Shown here in pieces: positions 8,419 through 16,713 of a DNA stretch of 56,842 bases. The notes under the pieces were generated by a model. That model ran no database searches and was not told the DNA's origin. It saw only the letters and a program-made list of their open reading frames with translations. Position numbers and translations under genes: made by a program. The stretch comes from Pedobacter yulinensis. GTDB lineage: Bacteria; Bacteroidota; Bacteroidia; Sphingobacteriales; Sphingobacteriaceae. Position 1 is the first letter of the stretch; the number at the start of each line of letters is the position of its first letter. The DNA lies in contig NZ_KZ686274.1 of NCBI RefSeq assembly GCF_003029735.1, forward strand, positions 1-56,842, written 5' to 3'.

Positions 8419-9504
8419 ATGAAGCGTTTCAAACTTATCTTTATTGCCATTGCCCTATTGTTGCTGCTCTCTGCGGTGCTCCAGCAATGTACTGCCATTA
8501 ACATTTATTCGTCTCTTGGAGCGGATCCGGCCGGGTACGTCCCGCTGCGCCAGGGCGCCAGGGCGGGCAGCGTTGAAATGGTGCGCATAACCACGTATTC
8601 GGCTGCAATCAATTACCATCCCGGGAAGCGTTTTTTTCTGGTCGTCGCGAACGGCCGCGTAATTCGCCTGAACAGTTCAGGCATGCAGGATTATGCGCTG
8701 GAGTCAGACAGCCTGTACGTGCCACGCTTCAGTTATTTCGTTTTTGACCAGACAGGAGCTTACGACCTGAGCGAAGCTGTGCCAAAGAAAAAACTTTATA
8801 AAGCGGAGGTCAACCAGAATCAGGAGTTGTCAAAGGCAGCTTGGCAGGCGCAATTCGACTCGCTGTATAAAAATGCTGAGGTGGTGATTTTCGGGTTCTC
8901 TGTTCTCTACGGAGCAGGCGATCCCATTATGTTCAGGGTTAAAGGTGAATGGACGCGGCTGCAAACCGGCGAGGCCGAAGGCCGGCTCGACCACATCGGC
9001 GAGGTAGCTGGCGCCAGGTTTGATGGTTATCCGGCAAAGTACAGCCAGATGTACCTGCTCAAAGACCAGGAACGTGGTACCTACTCGGACCTGCAGGCGA
9101 CCACCGATGGCTGGCTGCAGACTTATTACACCATTGATCTGAAAGAAAAAAATTTGGGTTATCCCGAAAGTCCGCCGGTCCGCGTAGCGGGCTACCGGAA
9201 AACAGAGATCATGGCCCGGTTTGCGTTTACTGATCTTCCTTTGTCTTGGCGCGCTGACCTTGCCTGTGAGGTGAATGTGGCTGGTGATGTACTCAGGTTC
9301 CGTTCGGGGGGCGAGAAACCGGTCGGACCGTTTAAAGGCCTGCAGAATTTTCTGGCGGTATTTTCCGTTCCCGCAGTGTTCGCGGAACAAACCGGTGTAC
9401 ATTTTTTGCGTTATGCATTTCCGACAAATGGCGAGGACAGCAGCAACAATGGCTTATATGTAATCAGGGCTCTGCCGGCCGGGCAAGCGGCTGGAGCTCG
9501 ATGA
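8419..9504 (+). CDS. Membrane-anchored protein of unknown function
   Basis: I do not recognise a family. The 361-residue protein begins with MKRFKLIFIAIALLLLL, a hydrophobic N-terminal anchor or signal peptide. A Cys follows at about position 24, but the context LQQC is a poor lipobox. The rest is soluble, with many aromatic residues and a mixed alpha/beta look, and no repeats or catalytic motif that I can name. It starts 69 bp after the response regulator and may be the last gene of the kinase-regulator unit, which would make it a candidate output or sensory partner; that is inference only. Confidence 0.6.
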   Translation: MKRFKLIFIAIALLLLLSAVLQQCTAINIYSSLGADPAGYVPLRQGARAGSVEMVRITTYSAAINYHPGKRFFLVVANGRVIRLNSSGMQDYALESDSLYVPRFSYFVFDQTGAYDLSEAVPKKKLYKAEVNQNQELSKAAWQAQFDSLYKNAEVVIFGFSVLYGAGDPIMFRVKGEWTRLQTGEAEGRLDHIGEVAGARFDGYPAKYSQMYLLKDQERGTYSDLQATTDGWLQTYYTIDLKEKNLGYPESPPVRVAGYRKTEIMARFAFTDLPLSWRADLACEVNVAGDVLRFRSGGEKPVGPFKGLQNFLAVFSVPAVFAEQTGVHFLRYAFPTNGEDSSNNGLYVIRALPAGQAAGAR

Positions 9505-9669
9505 AGTCATCGCTAAACCTCATGGGCCAGGGGTTCTAAAAACTATCCGCGTTGGAGTTATTGCCGGTAACTGCAGAAAACAAGGAAAATGACTGCGGGA
9601 TTATGCAGGTTTTTCCAATATTTGAAAAATATTTTGCCGCCGTCAGGTAAGATTTGCTGCCAAGTGATC

Positions 9670-12495
9670 ATGGAAAACACAAAGTTGCGGGCTGCGTTGC
9701 TCGATATTCTGGAACCCGGCCGGGTAAAAACCAAACTGATAGATGTTGTGTCTTATGCGGCAGATGCGGGCTTTTATTATCTGCGGCCGCAGGCAGTTGT
9801 GCTGCCGGTTTCTGAAGCTGAGGTTGCTGCATTGTTTGCGCTTTCACACAAACTGGAAATTCCGCTGGTGTTTCGCGCTGCCGGGACGAGTCTGTCTGGC
9901 CAGGCCGTTACAGACGGCATCCTGGTCGACCTGAGCCAGCATTGGACATTGATCAGGCCGGAAGACGCAGGTAAACAGGTTCGCGTTCAGCCTGGGGCGA
10001 TCGGGGCCATCGTCAACGCACAGCTCAGGCGGTATGGTCGGAAGATTGGTCCGGATCCTGCCAGTATCAATTCTGCCATGATGGGGGGCATCCTGTCGAA
10101 CAATTCAAGCGGAATGTGCTGCGGCGTAACGAAAAATGCGTACCACACGCTCAAGTACATTCGTTTTGTATTGCCAGACGGCAAAGTTTTCAGCACGGAA
10201 AACCCGGCAGACTTTGAGCGTTTCGCCGCCGAATGCCCGGCATTGCAACAGGAACTACTTGATCTGCGGGCCTCGCTTTTGGCCGATGAAACGGCTGCGG
10301 CACGCATCAGGCAAAAATACCGAACCAAAAACACAGTGGGGTACGCGGTTAACGCTTTTCTCGATTTCGAAGAGCCGCTTGAGATCATGGCGCACCTGCT
10401 CGTGGGTGCAGAAGGAACCCTGGGTTTCATTTCGGAAGCCGTATTGCATACCGTTCCGGATTTCCCTGAAAAGTCTGCAGCGCTGCTTTATTTTCCGGAT
10501 ATTTATGCCGCTTGCCAGGCCATCGTGCCCTTAAGCAATACCGGAGCTGAGGCTATAGAACTCATGGACCGCGCTTCGCTGCGATCGGTCGAACACATCG
10601 CCGGTCTTCCCGCAATCCTGAAAGATCTGCCATCAGGTGCAGCCGCATTGCTTGTCGAATACCAGGCAGGTACACCAGGGGAAATTCTTTCCCTGCTCGA
10701 GGCTTTCGACGCTATATCAGATTCCCTTTCACTGCTCGCGCCGGCCGAATTTAGTTCAGACCCGGTGCAGCAAGCGCTTTTCTGGAAAGTACGCAAGGGT
10801 ATGTTCCCGGCGGTAGGCGCCGTCCGGGCGAGCGGGACGACCGTTATCCTGGAAGATATCGCCTTTCCGGTGGCACAGCTTGGCGATGCGATCATAGACC
10901 TGCAGCAGCTTTTTTCTGCTTTTGATTATCAAAACGCGATCATCTTTGGTCATGCAAAAGATGGCAACATCCATTTCGTCGTGACGCAGGCTTTTGATAC
11001 ACCTTCAGAAATTGACCGTTACGACCGCTTTTTGCGGGCAGTGGTTGAGCTGGTTGTGAACCGCTATGACGGCACGCTCAAGGCCGAGCATGGCACAGGA
11101 CGCAACATGTCACCCTTTGTTGAAACCGAATGGGGCGGCGTGATTTACGAGGTCATGCGGCGCCTGAAGGCGGTTGCCGATCCGGCAAACCTGCTTAACC
11201 CTGGCGTGATCATCAACACAGATGCAGCGGCCCACATCAGGGATCTCAAAGAACTGCCGAAGGTGGAGGAAGAGGTAGACAGGTGTATGGAATGCGGTTT
11301 CTGCGAACATAAATGCCCGAGTCGCGACATTACGCTTACGCCGAGAAAACGCATTGTAGTGCGCCGTGAACTTGTGAGCCTGAAGAACAAGGGCAAGGCG
11401 GCTGCCTACAAAACACTGCTTGACCAATACCAGTACGAAGGACTGGACACCTGCGCGGTCGACGGTCTCTGCGCAACGGCCTGTCCGGTAGATATCAATA
11501 CCGGCGACCTTGTTAAACGGCTGAGAAAAGAAAACCATTCTGCCTTTGCAAACCGCGTTGCGCTGTTTACAGCCCGCCATTTTGCTGCGGTGAGCGAAAC
11601 GGTGCGGTTCGCACTGGGGGCCGGCCAGCTCGTGAACCGGGTTTTTGGTCCCCGCGCCATGACGAACCTGACATCAGGCCTGAAAAAAATCGTACCCGGT
11701 TTCCCGCTGTGGACGGGACAGTTAAGGCCGGCCCCGGCCCTGCGCAAGCCGGTTTTAGCCAGGTCTGCGCAGGAAGTCGTCTATTTTCCGTCATGCATTT
11801 CCAGGGTAATGGGCGATGCAGACCGGCCTGAGCGCAACGTCATGGACGACTTTTACAGTCTTTCTGCCAAGGCCGGGATTGCAGTTACACTTCCTTCCGG
11901 CCTGGCCGGTAACTGCTGCGGCCAGATCTATTCGTCGAAAGGCTTTAAAGATGCACGGGCCTACAGCAGCATGCAAACGGTCGATATGCTGTTCATCGCT
12001 ACGCGCGGTGGTGAGGTGCCTGTTGTGCTGGACATCAGTTCCTGTACCCAGACACTGCTCAGCTGCAGACCGGTACTTGACTCGCTCAGGCAGTCCAGGT
12101 TTGATTCGCTAACCATCATTGACAGCGTGGAGTATATTCATCAATACGTCATGCCGCGGTGCAAACCATCGAGAAAAAAAGAACGGATTACGCTGCACCC
12201 GGTTTGTTCCCTGCAGAAACTGCCCGGCCTGGAGAATAAGTTCAAAGAAATTGCCCAGGCGTATGCTGTGCAGGTAGACATTCCTTTGCATGCAGGCTGC
12301 TGCGGCATGGCGGGCGACCGCGGATTTTTGTTTCCTGAACTAACCCATGCGGCGACCAGGAAAGAGGCTGCAGATGTGAGTGGCGATTGCGACGGATATT
12401 ATTCGTCGTCAAAAACCTGCGAAATGGCGCTTTCAGAAGCCGTAGGCAAAAATTACCGGTCTGTATTAAGTTTGGTGAACGACTGTACAGACTAA
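9670..12495 (+). CDS. FAD-linked oxidase fused to Fe-S oxidoreductase (D-2-hydroxyacid dehydrogenase type)
   Basis: This 941-residue protein joins two enzymes. The first half is an FAD-binding PCMH domain (AGTSLSGQAV, PDPASINSAMMGGIL) and an FAD-oxidase C-terminal domain with HAKDGNIHF and EHGTGRN. Then come two 4Fe-4S motifs, CMECGFCEHKCPS and a second CxxDGLCxxxCP, and two CCG domains (CCGQIYSSKGF and CCGMAGDRGF). This is the layout of GlcD/GlcF-like and YdiJ-like D-lactate or D-2-hydroxyglutarate dehydrogenases, which oxidise a D-2-hydroxyacid to the 2-oxoacid and pass electrons through Fe-S centres, probably to quinone. The exact substrate is not determined. I prefer the ATG at 9670 (MENTKLR) to the upstream ATG at 9589, whose extension has no homology. 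Confidence 0.92.
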   Translation: MENTKLRAALLDILEPGRVKTKLIDVVSYAADAGFYYLRPQAVVLPVSEAEVAALFALSHKLEIPLVFRAAGTSLSGQAVTDGILVDLSQHWTLIRPEDAGKQVRVQPGAIGAIVNAQLRRYGRKIGPDPASINSAMMGGILSNNSSGMCCGVTKNAYHTLKYIRFVLPDGKVFSTENPADFERFAAECPALQQELLDLRASLLADETAAARIRQKYRTKNTVGYAVNAFLDFEEPLEIMAHLLVGAEGTLGFISEAVLHTVPDFPEKSAALLYFPDIYAACQAIVPLSNTGAEAIELMDRASLRSVEHIAGLPAILKDLPSGAAALLVEYQAGTPGEILSLLEAFDAISDSLSLLAPAEFSSDPVQQALFWKVRKGMFPAVGAVRASGTTVILEDIAFPVAQLGDAIIDLQQLFSAFDYQNAIIFGHAKDGNIHFVVTQAFDTPSEIDRYDRFLRAVVELVVNRYDGTLKAEHGTGRNMSPFVETEWGGVIYEVMRRLKAVADPANLLNPGVIINTDAAAHIRDLKELPKVEEEVDRCMECGFCEHKCPSRDITLTPRKRIVVRRELVSLKNKGKAAAYKTLLDQYQYEGLDTCAVDGLCATACPVDINTGDLVKRLRKENHSAFANRVALFTARHFAAVSETVRFALGAGQLVNRVFGPRAMTNLTSGLKKIVPGFPLWTGQLRPAPALRKPVLARSAQEVVYFPSCISRVMGDADRPERNVMDDFYSLSAKAGIAVTLPSGLAGNCCGQIYSSKGFKDARAYSSMQTVDMLFIATRGGEVPVVLDISSCTQTLLSCRPVLDSLRQSRFDSLTIIDSVEYIHQYVMPRCKPSRKKERITLHPVCSLQKLPGLENKFKEIAQAYAVQVDIPLHAGCCGMAGDRGFLFPELTHAATRKEAADVSGDCDGYYSSSKTCEMALSEAVGKNYRSVLSLVNDCTD

Positions 12496-12557
12496 ACAAT
12501 TTCGGGTTCGGTTGGTTATTTGGTTAAAGCTGCCGGTGAGGTACGCAATGACCCGAT

Positions 12558-13418
12558 ATGAAGAAACAGACTACCCGAAAAATTCGTCCCGCCCAAACAC
12601 AAACTGAACAGCCCGGAAAAGAAGCCGACATGCGGCCTGATCCTGACTACCAGCCCCGTGCTGCACGCCTGCGACTGGAACGTAAAGTGGCCATTATTAC
12701 CGGCGGCGACAGCGGCATAGGCCGGGCGGTTGCACTGGCGTATGCCAAAGAAGGCGCTGATGTGGTTATCAGTTACCTGAACGAGGATGAAGATGCAAAG
12801 ACGACAGAGGAAGGCGCGCGTGCCTTTGGCGCACGTGTGCTGCTTGTAAGGGGAGATATTTCAGACGAAAAACATTGTAAGATGCTTGTTGACCAGGCCG
12901 TCAAAACTTTTGGCAGGCTGGATATTTTGGTCAATAATGCTGCGGTCCAGTATCCGCAGGAGAGCCTTGAGAACATCAGCGCAGTCCAGCTTCACAAAAC
13001 ATTTTCCACGAACATCTTTGCGCAGTTTTACCTCTGCAAGGCTGCGCTTCCGCACTTGCGGGAAGGTGCAAACATCATCTGTACAACCTCTGTTACCGCC
13101 TACCGGGGCAGCGGCCACCTGATCGACTACGCATCGACCAAAGGCGCCATTGTCTCATTCGTTCGCTCCCTGTCCGCTTCCCTCGCTCCGAAAAACATCC
13201 GGGTAAACGGTGTGGCTCCCGGACCGGTCTGGACACCACTGATCCCTTCAACTTTCCCGGCCGATCATGTAGCTAAATTCGGTTCAGACGTGCCGTTAGG
13301 ACGCGCGGCAGAACCCAGCGAAATTGCGCCCGCCTATGTGTTTCTCGGTTCAGACGATGCCAGTTATATGACAGGGCAGATCATTCACCCGAATGGCGGC
13401 GAAGTAGTAAATGCCTGA
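12558..13418 (+). CDS. SDR family oxidoreductase (YghA/YdaD type)
   Basis: The product is 286 residues. After a ~40-residue polar N-terminal extension it shows the classical SDR pattern: GGDSGIGRAVALAYA (NAD(P) binding), NNAAVQYP, an S-V-T-A catalytic Ser, YASTKGA with the catalytic Tyr and Lys, and VNGVAPGPVWTPL. The extension with PDPDYQPRAARLRLERKVAIITG is characteristic of the YghA/YdaD-like group, NAD(P)H-dependent aldehyde/alcohol oxidoreductases often linked to general stress. It is cytoplasmic. It follows the FAD/Fe-S dehydrogenase by 62 bp but I see no proof of a shared pathway. Confidence 0.9.
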   Translation: MKKQTTRKIRPAQTQTEQPGKEADMRPDPDYQPRAARLRLERKVAIITGGDSGIGRAVALAYAKEGADVVISYLNEDEDAKTTEEGARAFGARVLLVRGDISDEKHCKMLVDQAVKTFGRLDILVNNAAVQYPQESLENISAVQLHKTFSTNIFAQFYLCKAALPHLREGANIICTTSVTAYRGSGHLIDYASTKGAIVSFVRSLSASLAPKNIRVNGVAPGPVWTPLIPSTFPADHVAKFGSDVPLGRAAEPSEIAPAYVFLGSDDASYMTGQIIHPNGGEVVNA

Positions 13419-13518
13419 TACCGTGCATAAATGTCGTATCTTTAGTAAAACAATTGGTTGCGGAGCCTTGTAGTACTGTTATCACCGCTCCGTTATCTTA
13501 ACCTAAAATGCCTGAACC

Positions 13519-13752
13519 ATGGAGCAATTACCAAAACGTTTCAAGATCGAGGCAAACGTCGATCACCTGCCGGAAGAACTTGAGGTGCAGAAAGAACAGG
13601 GGCCGCAGGGGCCGCAGTTTGTTTGTTACCTTGATGGCAGGCACATTACTACGCTCAGGCAAGACGACTACGGCAGTTGGGAACAGGTGACCGGCGACCT
13701 CGATCCGGTCAGTGTGCATTCCGTTTCGCAGGCCATAGAAGAAACCGACTGA
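13519..13752 (+). CDS. Small conserved-looking hypothetical protein
   Basis: The 77-residue product is acidic and soluble, with FVCYLDGRHITTLRQDDYG and WEQVTGDLD suggesting a small beta-sheet domain. I recognise no family. Support for a real gene: an ATG start, clear open frame, amino-acid composition of a folded protein, and a position alone between two other plus-strand units. A second frame starting at 13508 overlaps it and looks like a shadow, being very rich in Arg. Function unknown. Confidence 0.6.
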   Translation: MEQLPKRFKIEANVDHLPEELEVQKEQGPQGPQFVCYLDGRHITTLRQDDYGSWEQVTGDLDPVSVHSVSQAIEETD

Positions 13753-14008
13753 TTTCCGGGCGGTCCCGATAGGGTCGGCGAAAGAAATTGGAATCAGGTT
13801 CGTCAATTTAACGTTTTATTCGGCCTGACTATTCTGATTTAAGCGTCAGTTTTTTTACCTTGGCAGCGCAAAATGCCGGGAACCCAAACAGAAAGAACAA
13901 TTTTTTGTTATAGCTCAAATTTATTTATCAGGAGATTGAATTTCTGCATCCCGGTGTCCACCCAGATTCTTTCAACGCTAAATAAAAGAAGACAGGAATT
14001 CTAATCTA

Positions 14009-14791
14009 ATGGCAGAAGACAAGGAAAAAAAGCCCGGCCGCATCAGCAGGATGTTTATGGTGCTGTACGATGTGTGGCAGTTCATCGGACGGTTTTTTAA
14101 AGAAGGGTTTCTGCCGCCCTATGAAGGCAAGGAGCTGATGCGCCAGTGTTACGACATCGGTTACCGTTCCCTGCTGCTGATCTCATTGACAGGTTTCATT
14201 ACCGGGGTCGTTTTTACCAAACAATCACGCCCCTCGCTGGCAGAGTTTGGCGCCACGTCCTGGCTCCCGTCGCTGGTCGGTATTGCCCTGCTGCGCACAC
14301 TTGCACCGTTGCTTACCGCACTTATTGCTGCCGGAAAAGTGGGTTCGAGTATCGGTGCCGAGCTGGGTTCTATGCGGGTTACCGAGCAGATCGACGCCAT
14401 GGAAGTTTCTGCTACGAATCCCTTTAAGTTCCTGGTCTCTACCCGGGTGCTTGCTGCCACCATCACCATTCCCATCCTAACCTTTTATACCGCCATGGTG
14501 GGCATGCTGGGGGCGCTCCTGAACGTTTACACCAATGAAGAGACAAGTTGGCGTGCGTTTTTTTCCTCTGCGCTGGAATCGATCAGTTTCCTGGATGTGA
14601 CCGCCTCGACCATTAAAGCCGTACTCTTCGGCTTTACAATTGGAATGGTGGGTTGTTACCAGGGCTATAACTCCTCTAAGGGTACCGAAGGCGTGGGCAA
14701 GGCAGCCAATGCGGCCGTTGTAACGGGAATGTTTCTCGTTTTCGTAGAGGAAGTCATAACCGTTCAGTTTTTCGGCTTGTTCAGGAATTAG
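14009..14791 (+). CDS. mlaE: MlaE/YrbE-type ABC transporter permease
   Basis: The 260-residue protein is a multi-spanning inner-membrane permease of the MlaE family. It shows an N-terminal interfacial region, a GYRSLLLISLTGFITGVVF segment, the conserved RTLAPLLTALIAAGKVGSSI stretch followed by E-LGSMRVTEQIDAMEV, and a C-terminal FVEEVIT. With MlaF and MlaD it moves phospholipids between the inner membrane and a periplasmic partner to keep outer-membrane lipid asymmetry. It is the first gene of a three-gene operon, with MlaF starting one base after its stop. No MlaB, MlaC or MlaA gene follows here. Confidence 0.95.
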   Translation: MAEDKEKKPGRISRMFMVLYDVWQFIGRFFKEGFLPPYEGKELMRQCYDIGYRSLLLISLTGFITGVVFTKQSRPSLAEFGATSWLPSLVGIALLRTLAPLLTALIAAGKVGSSIGAELGSMRVTEQIDAMEVSATNPFKFLVSTRVLAATITIPILTFYTAMVGMLGALLNVYTNEETSWRAFFSSALESISFLDVTASTIKAVLFGFTIGMVGCYQGYNSSKGTEGVGKAANAAVVTGMFLVFVEEVITVQFFGLFRN

Positions 14792-14792
14792 G

Positions 14793-15563
14793 ATGGAAAA
14801 CAGGCAAAATTCAACCCCGGCCGAAAAGGTCGTCGAAATCAGGGACCTGCATAAATCATTCGGGGCTTACCATGTTTTACGGGGTGTTGACCTCGACCTC
14901 TACCGGGGTGAAAACCTCGTGGTGCTCGGTAAATCAGGAACAGGCAAGTCGGTATTGATCAAGATCATCGTTGGCCTGCTTACTGCAGACCGCGGCAGCG
15001 TAAAGGTGCTGGGTAGCGAAGTAGATCAGATCAGTTACAAAGAGCTCCTTGCCCTGCGCCTGAAGGTGGGTTTTTCTTTTCAGAACAGTGCATTATACGA
15101 CAGCATGACGGTCAGGCAGAACCTCGAGTTCCCGCTGGTGCGCAACCGCAGAAAACTGACACGTGGAGAGGTAGCCATGCAGGTAGAGCGGGTGCTCGAT
15201 GCGGTGGGCCTGCTGCAAACCCTTGACCAAATGCCGTCTGAACTTTCAGGTGGCCAGCGCAAGCGGATCGGCATTGCCCGTACGCTGATCCTCCAGCCAG
15301 AAATTATGCTCTATGATGAACCCACCGCTGGTCTCGACCCGATCACCTGCCTGGAAATCAATGGCCTGATCAATGAGGTGCAGGAGCGATTTCATACCAG
15401 CTCGATTGTTATAACGCACGATCTTACCTGTGCCAAGGCCGTCGGTGACCGCGTAGCCATGCTGCTTGACGGTACCTTTCAGCGCCAGGGCACTTTTGAA
15501 GAGGTGTTCAATACCAACGACGAGCGCGTCAAAACATTTTACGATTACAATTTTATCCAATAA
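14793..15563 (+). CDS. mlaF: MlaF-type ABC transporter ATP-binding protein
   Basis: The 256-residue ATPase has Walker A (GKSGTGKSVLI), the signature LSGGQRKRIGIARTL, Walker B MLYDEPTAGLDP and the H-loop (VITHDL). It powers the MlaE permease in phospholipid transport. The ATG at 14793 follows the mlaE stop codon by one base, so translational coupling is likely, and mlaD begins 6 bp after its own stop. The short spacing and standard gene order mark an operon. Confidence 0.95.
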   Translation: MENRQNSTPAEKVVEIRDLHKSFGAYHVLRGVDLDLYRGENLVVLGKSGTGKSVLIKIIVGLLTADRGSVKVLGSEVDQISYKELLALRLKVGFSFQNSALYDSMTVRQNLEFPLVRNRRKLTRGEVAMQVERVLDAVGLLQTLDQMPSELSGGQRKRIGIARTLILQPEIMLYDEPTAGLDPITCLEINGLINEVQERFHTSSIVITHDLTCAKAVGDRVAMLLDGTFQRQGTFEEVFNTNDERVKTFYDYNFIQ

Positions 15564-15569
15564 GCAATT

Positions 15570-16541
15570 ATGCAGGTAACAGACAACCGCCGCAAAATTA
15601 CCGTAGGACTTTTCATTTTCCTCGGTCTAGTCATCTTCGTTGTAGGCGTTTTTACTCTTGGTACGCAGAAAAAAGCCTTTGTTAAGAGCTTTACCGTCGA
15701 CGTTGTCTTCAATGATATCCAGGGCCTGAAAGCCGGGAACAACGTTTGGTTCTCTGGTGTGAAGATCGGAACGATCAAAAAGATACGCTTCTTCGGCACC
15801 TCGCAGGTGCAGGTCTTTCTCAGCATCGAGGAAGAAGCACACCGGTATATACACAAAGATGCGAAAGCGAGTATCAGTTCTGACGGACTTATCGGCAATA
15901 AGATCATTGTACTGACCGGGGGTTCTTTAAAGTTCCCTTTTGTTGAAGACGGGGATCGCTTACAGGTCAACACCACCCTGAGTACCGACGATGTAATGAA
16001 AACACTGCAGGTTAACAACAAAAACCTGGTCGAGATCACCACCGATTTCAAAACGCTGTCGCGTGGCCTGGTGGAAGGTAAGGGTGCCGCCGGCGCCCTG
16101 CTCACAGATGAGCAGATTGCAAACGATTTTCGTACGATGGTCAGCAACCTGCAAAAAACCTCCGGAGCTGTCAATGCCATGGCTAATCAGCTGGGGGCCT
16201 TTAGCCGCAAGGTTAACACGCCTAATGGCCTGGCTGACAAATTGTTTACTGATACGGCCGTATTCGCCAAGCTCAACGCCTCGGTTGATGAGCTGCAGAA
16301 AACAGCGCGCTCTGCTTCAGCCATTACCGCCAACCTTGACAAAGCAAGCGGTAAACTGAATCAAACCGATAACGCTGCGGGCATGTTGCTGAACGATGCC
16401 AAAACAGCAGAGCAGGTGCGCAGCATTATGCAGAACCTGGAAAGCAGCAGCCAGAAGCTTGACGAAAACCTCAAGGCCCTGCAAAGCAATTTTCTTTTCA
16501 GGGGTTATTTCAGGAAAAAAGAGGCACAGAAAGCCCAATAG
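15570..16541 (+). CDS. mlaD: MlaD-type MCE domain lipid-binding protein
   Basis: The 323-residue protein has one N-terminal membrane anchor (about residues 10-32, KITVGLFIFLGLVIFVVG). An MCE domain of about residues 37-115 follows (VVFNDIQGLKAGNNVWFSGVKIG, here split as VVFNDIQGLKAG and NNVWFSGVKIG, then DGLIGNKII). The long C-terminal part is helical and heptad-rich (SNLQKTSGAVNAM, ASVDELQKTARSAS) and probably forms a coiled-coil stalk across the periplasm. MCE proteins form hexameric rings that bind phospholipid and sit on the MlaE permease. It ends the mlaEFD operon. Confidence 0.93.
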   Translation: MQVTDNRRKITVGLFIFLGLVIFVVGVFTLGTQKKAFVKSFTVDVVFNDIQGLKAGNNVWFSGVKIGTIKKIRFFGTSQVQVFLSIEEEAHRYIHKDAKASISSDGLIGNKIIVLTGGSLKFPFVEDGDRLQVNTTLSTDDVMKTLQVNNKNLVEITTDFKTLSRGLVEGKGAAGALLTDEQIANDFRTMVSNLQKTSGAVNAMANQLGAFSRKVNTPNGLADKLFTDTAVFAKLNASVDELQKTARSASAITANLDKASGKLNQTDNAAGMLLNDAKTAEQVRSIMQNLESSSQKLDENLKALQSNFLFRGYFRKKEAQKAQ

Positions 16542-16583
16542 CAAGCGGCGTTTGCTGCCAGACCTAGGTTTCAAACCATCATG

Positions 16584-16604
16584 CCGGCAGATTGATGCTG
16601 CCGG
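16584..16604. repeat. Short GC-rich inverted repeat after mlaD
   Basis: Seven-base arms (16584-16590 and 16598-16604) pair perfectly around a 7-base loop. The two flanking 9-mers TGCCGGCAG are also identical in direct orientation. There is no T-run, so a terminator role for the mla operon is only possible, not shown. Confidence 0.4.
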
Positions 16605-16644
16605 CAGACAGGGCCGCACCTGCAGCCTGCCATGAATAAGCTTG

Positions 16645-16677
16645 TTTTACAATTCAATAGCGATTGTGTATCTTTCG
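16645..16677 (+). promoter_or_regulatory. Candidate Bacteroidota-type promoter for the M1 peptidase gene
   Basis: A TAnnTTT-type -7 element, TATCTTTC (16669-16676), is followed by the start codon at 16714. A T-rich TTTT (16645-16648) lies 20 bases upstream, the expected place of the -33 TTTG. One mismatch in each element. Confidence 0.4.
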
Positions 16678-16713
16678 GTACTGATCCCATAATCATCACA
16701 ATACCCCACATTC

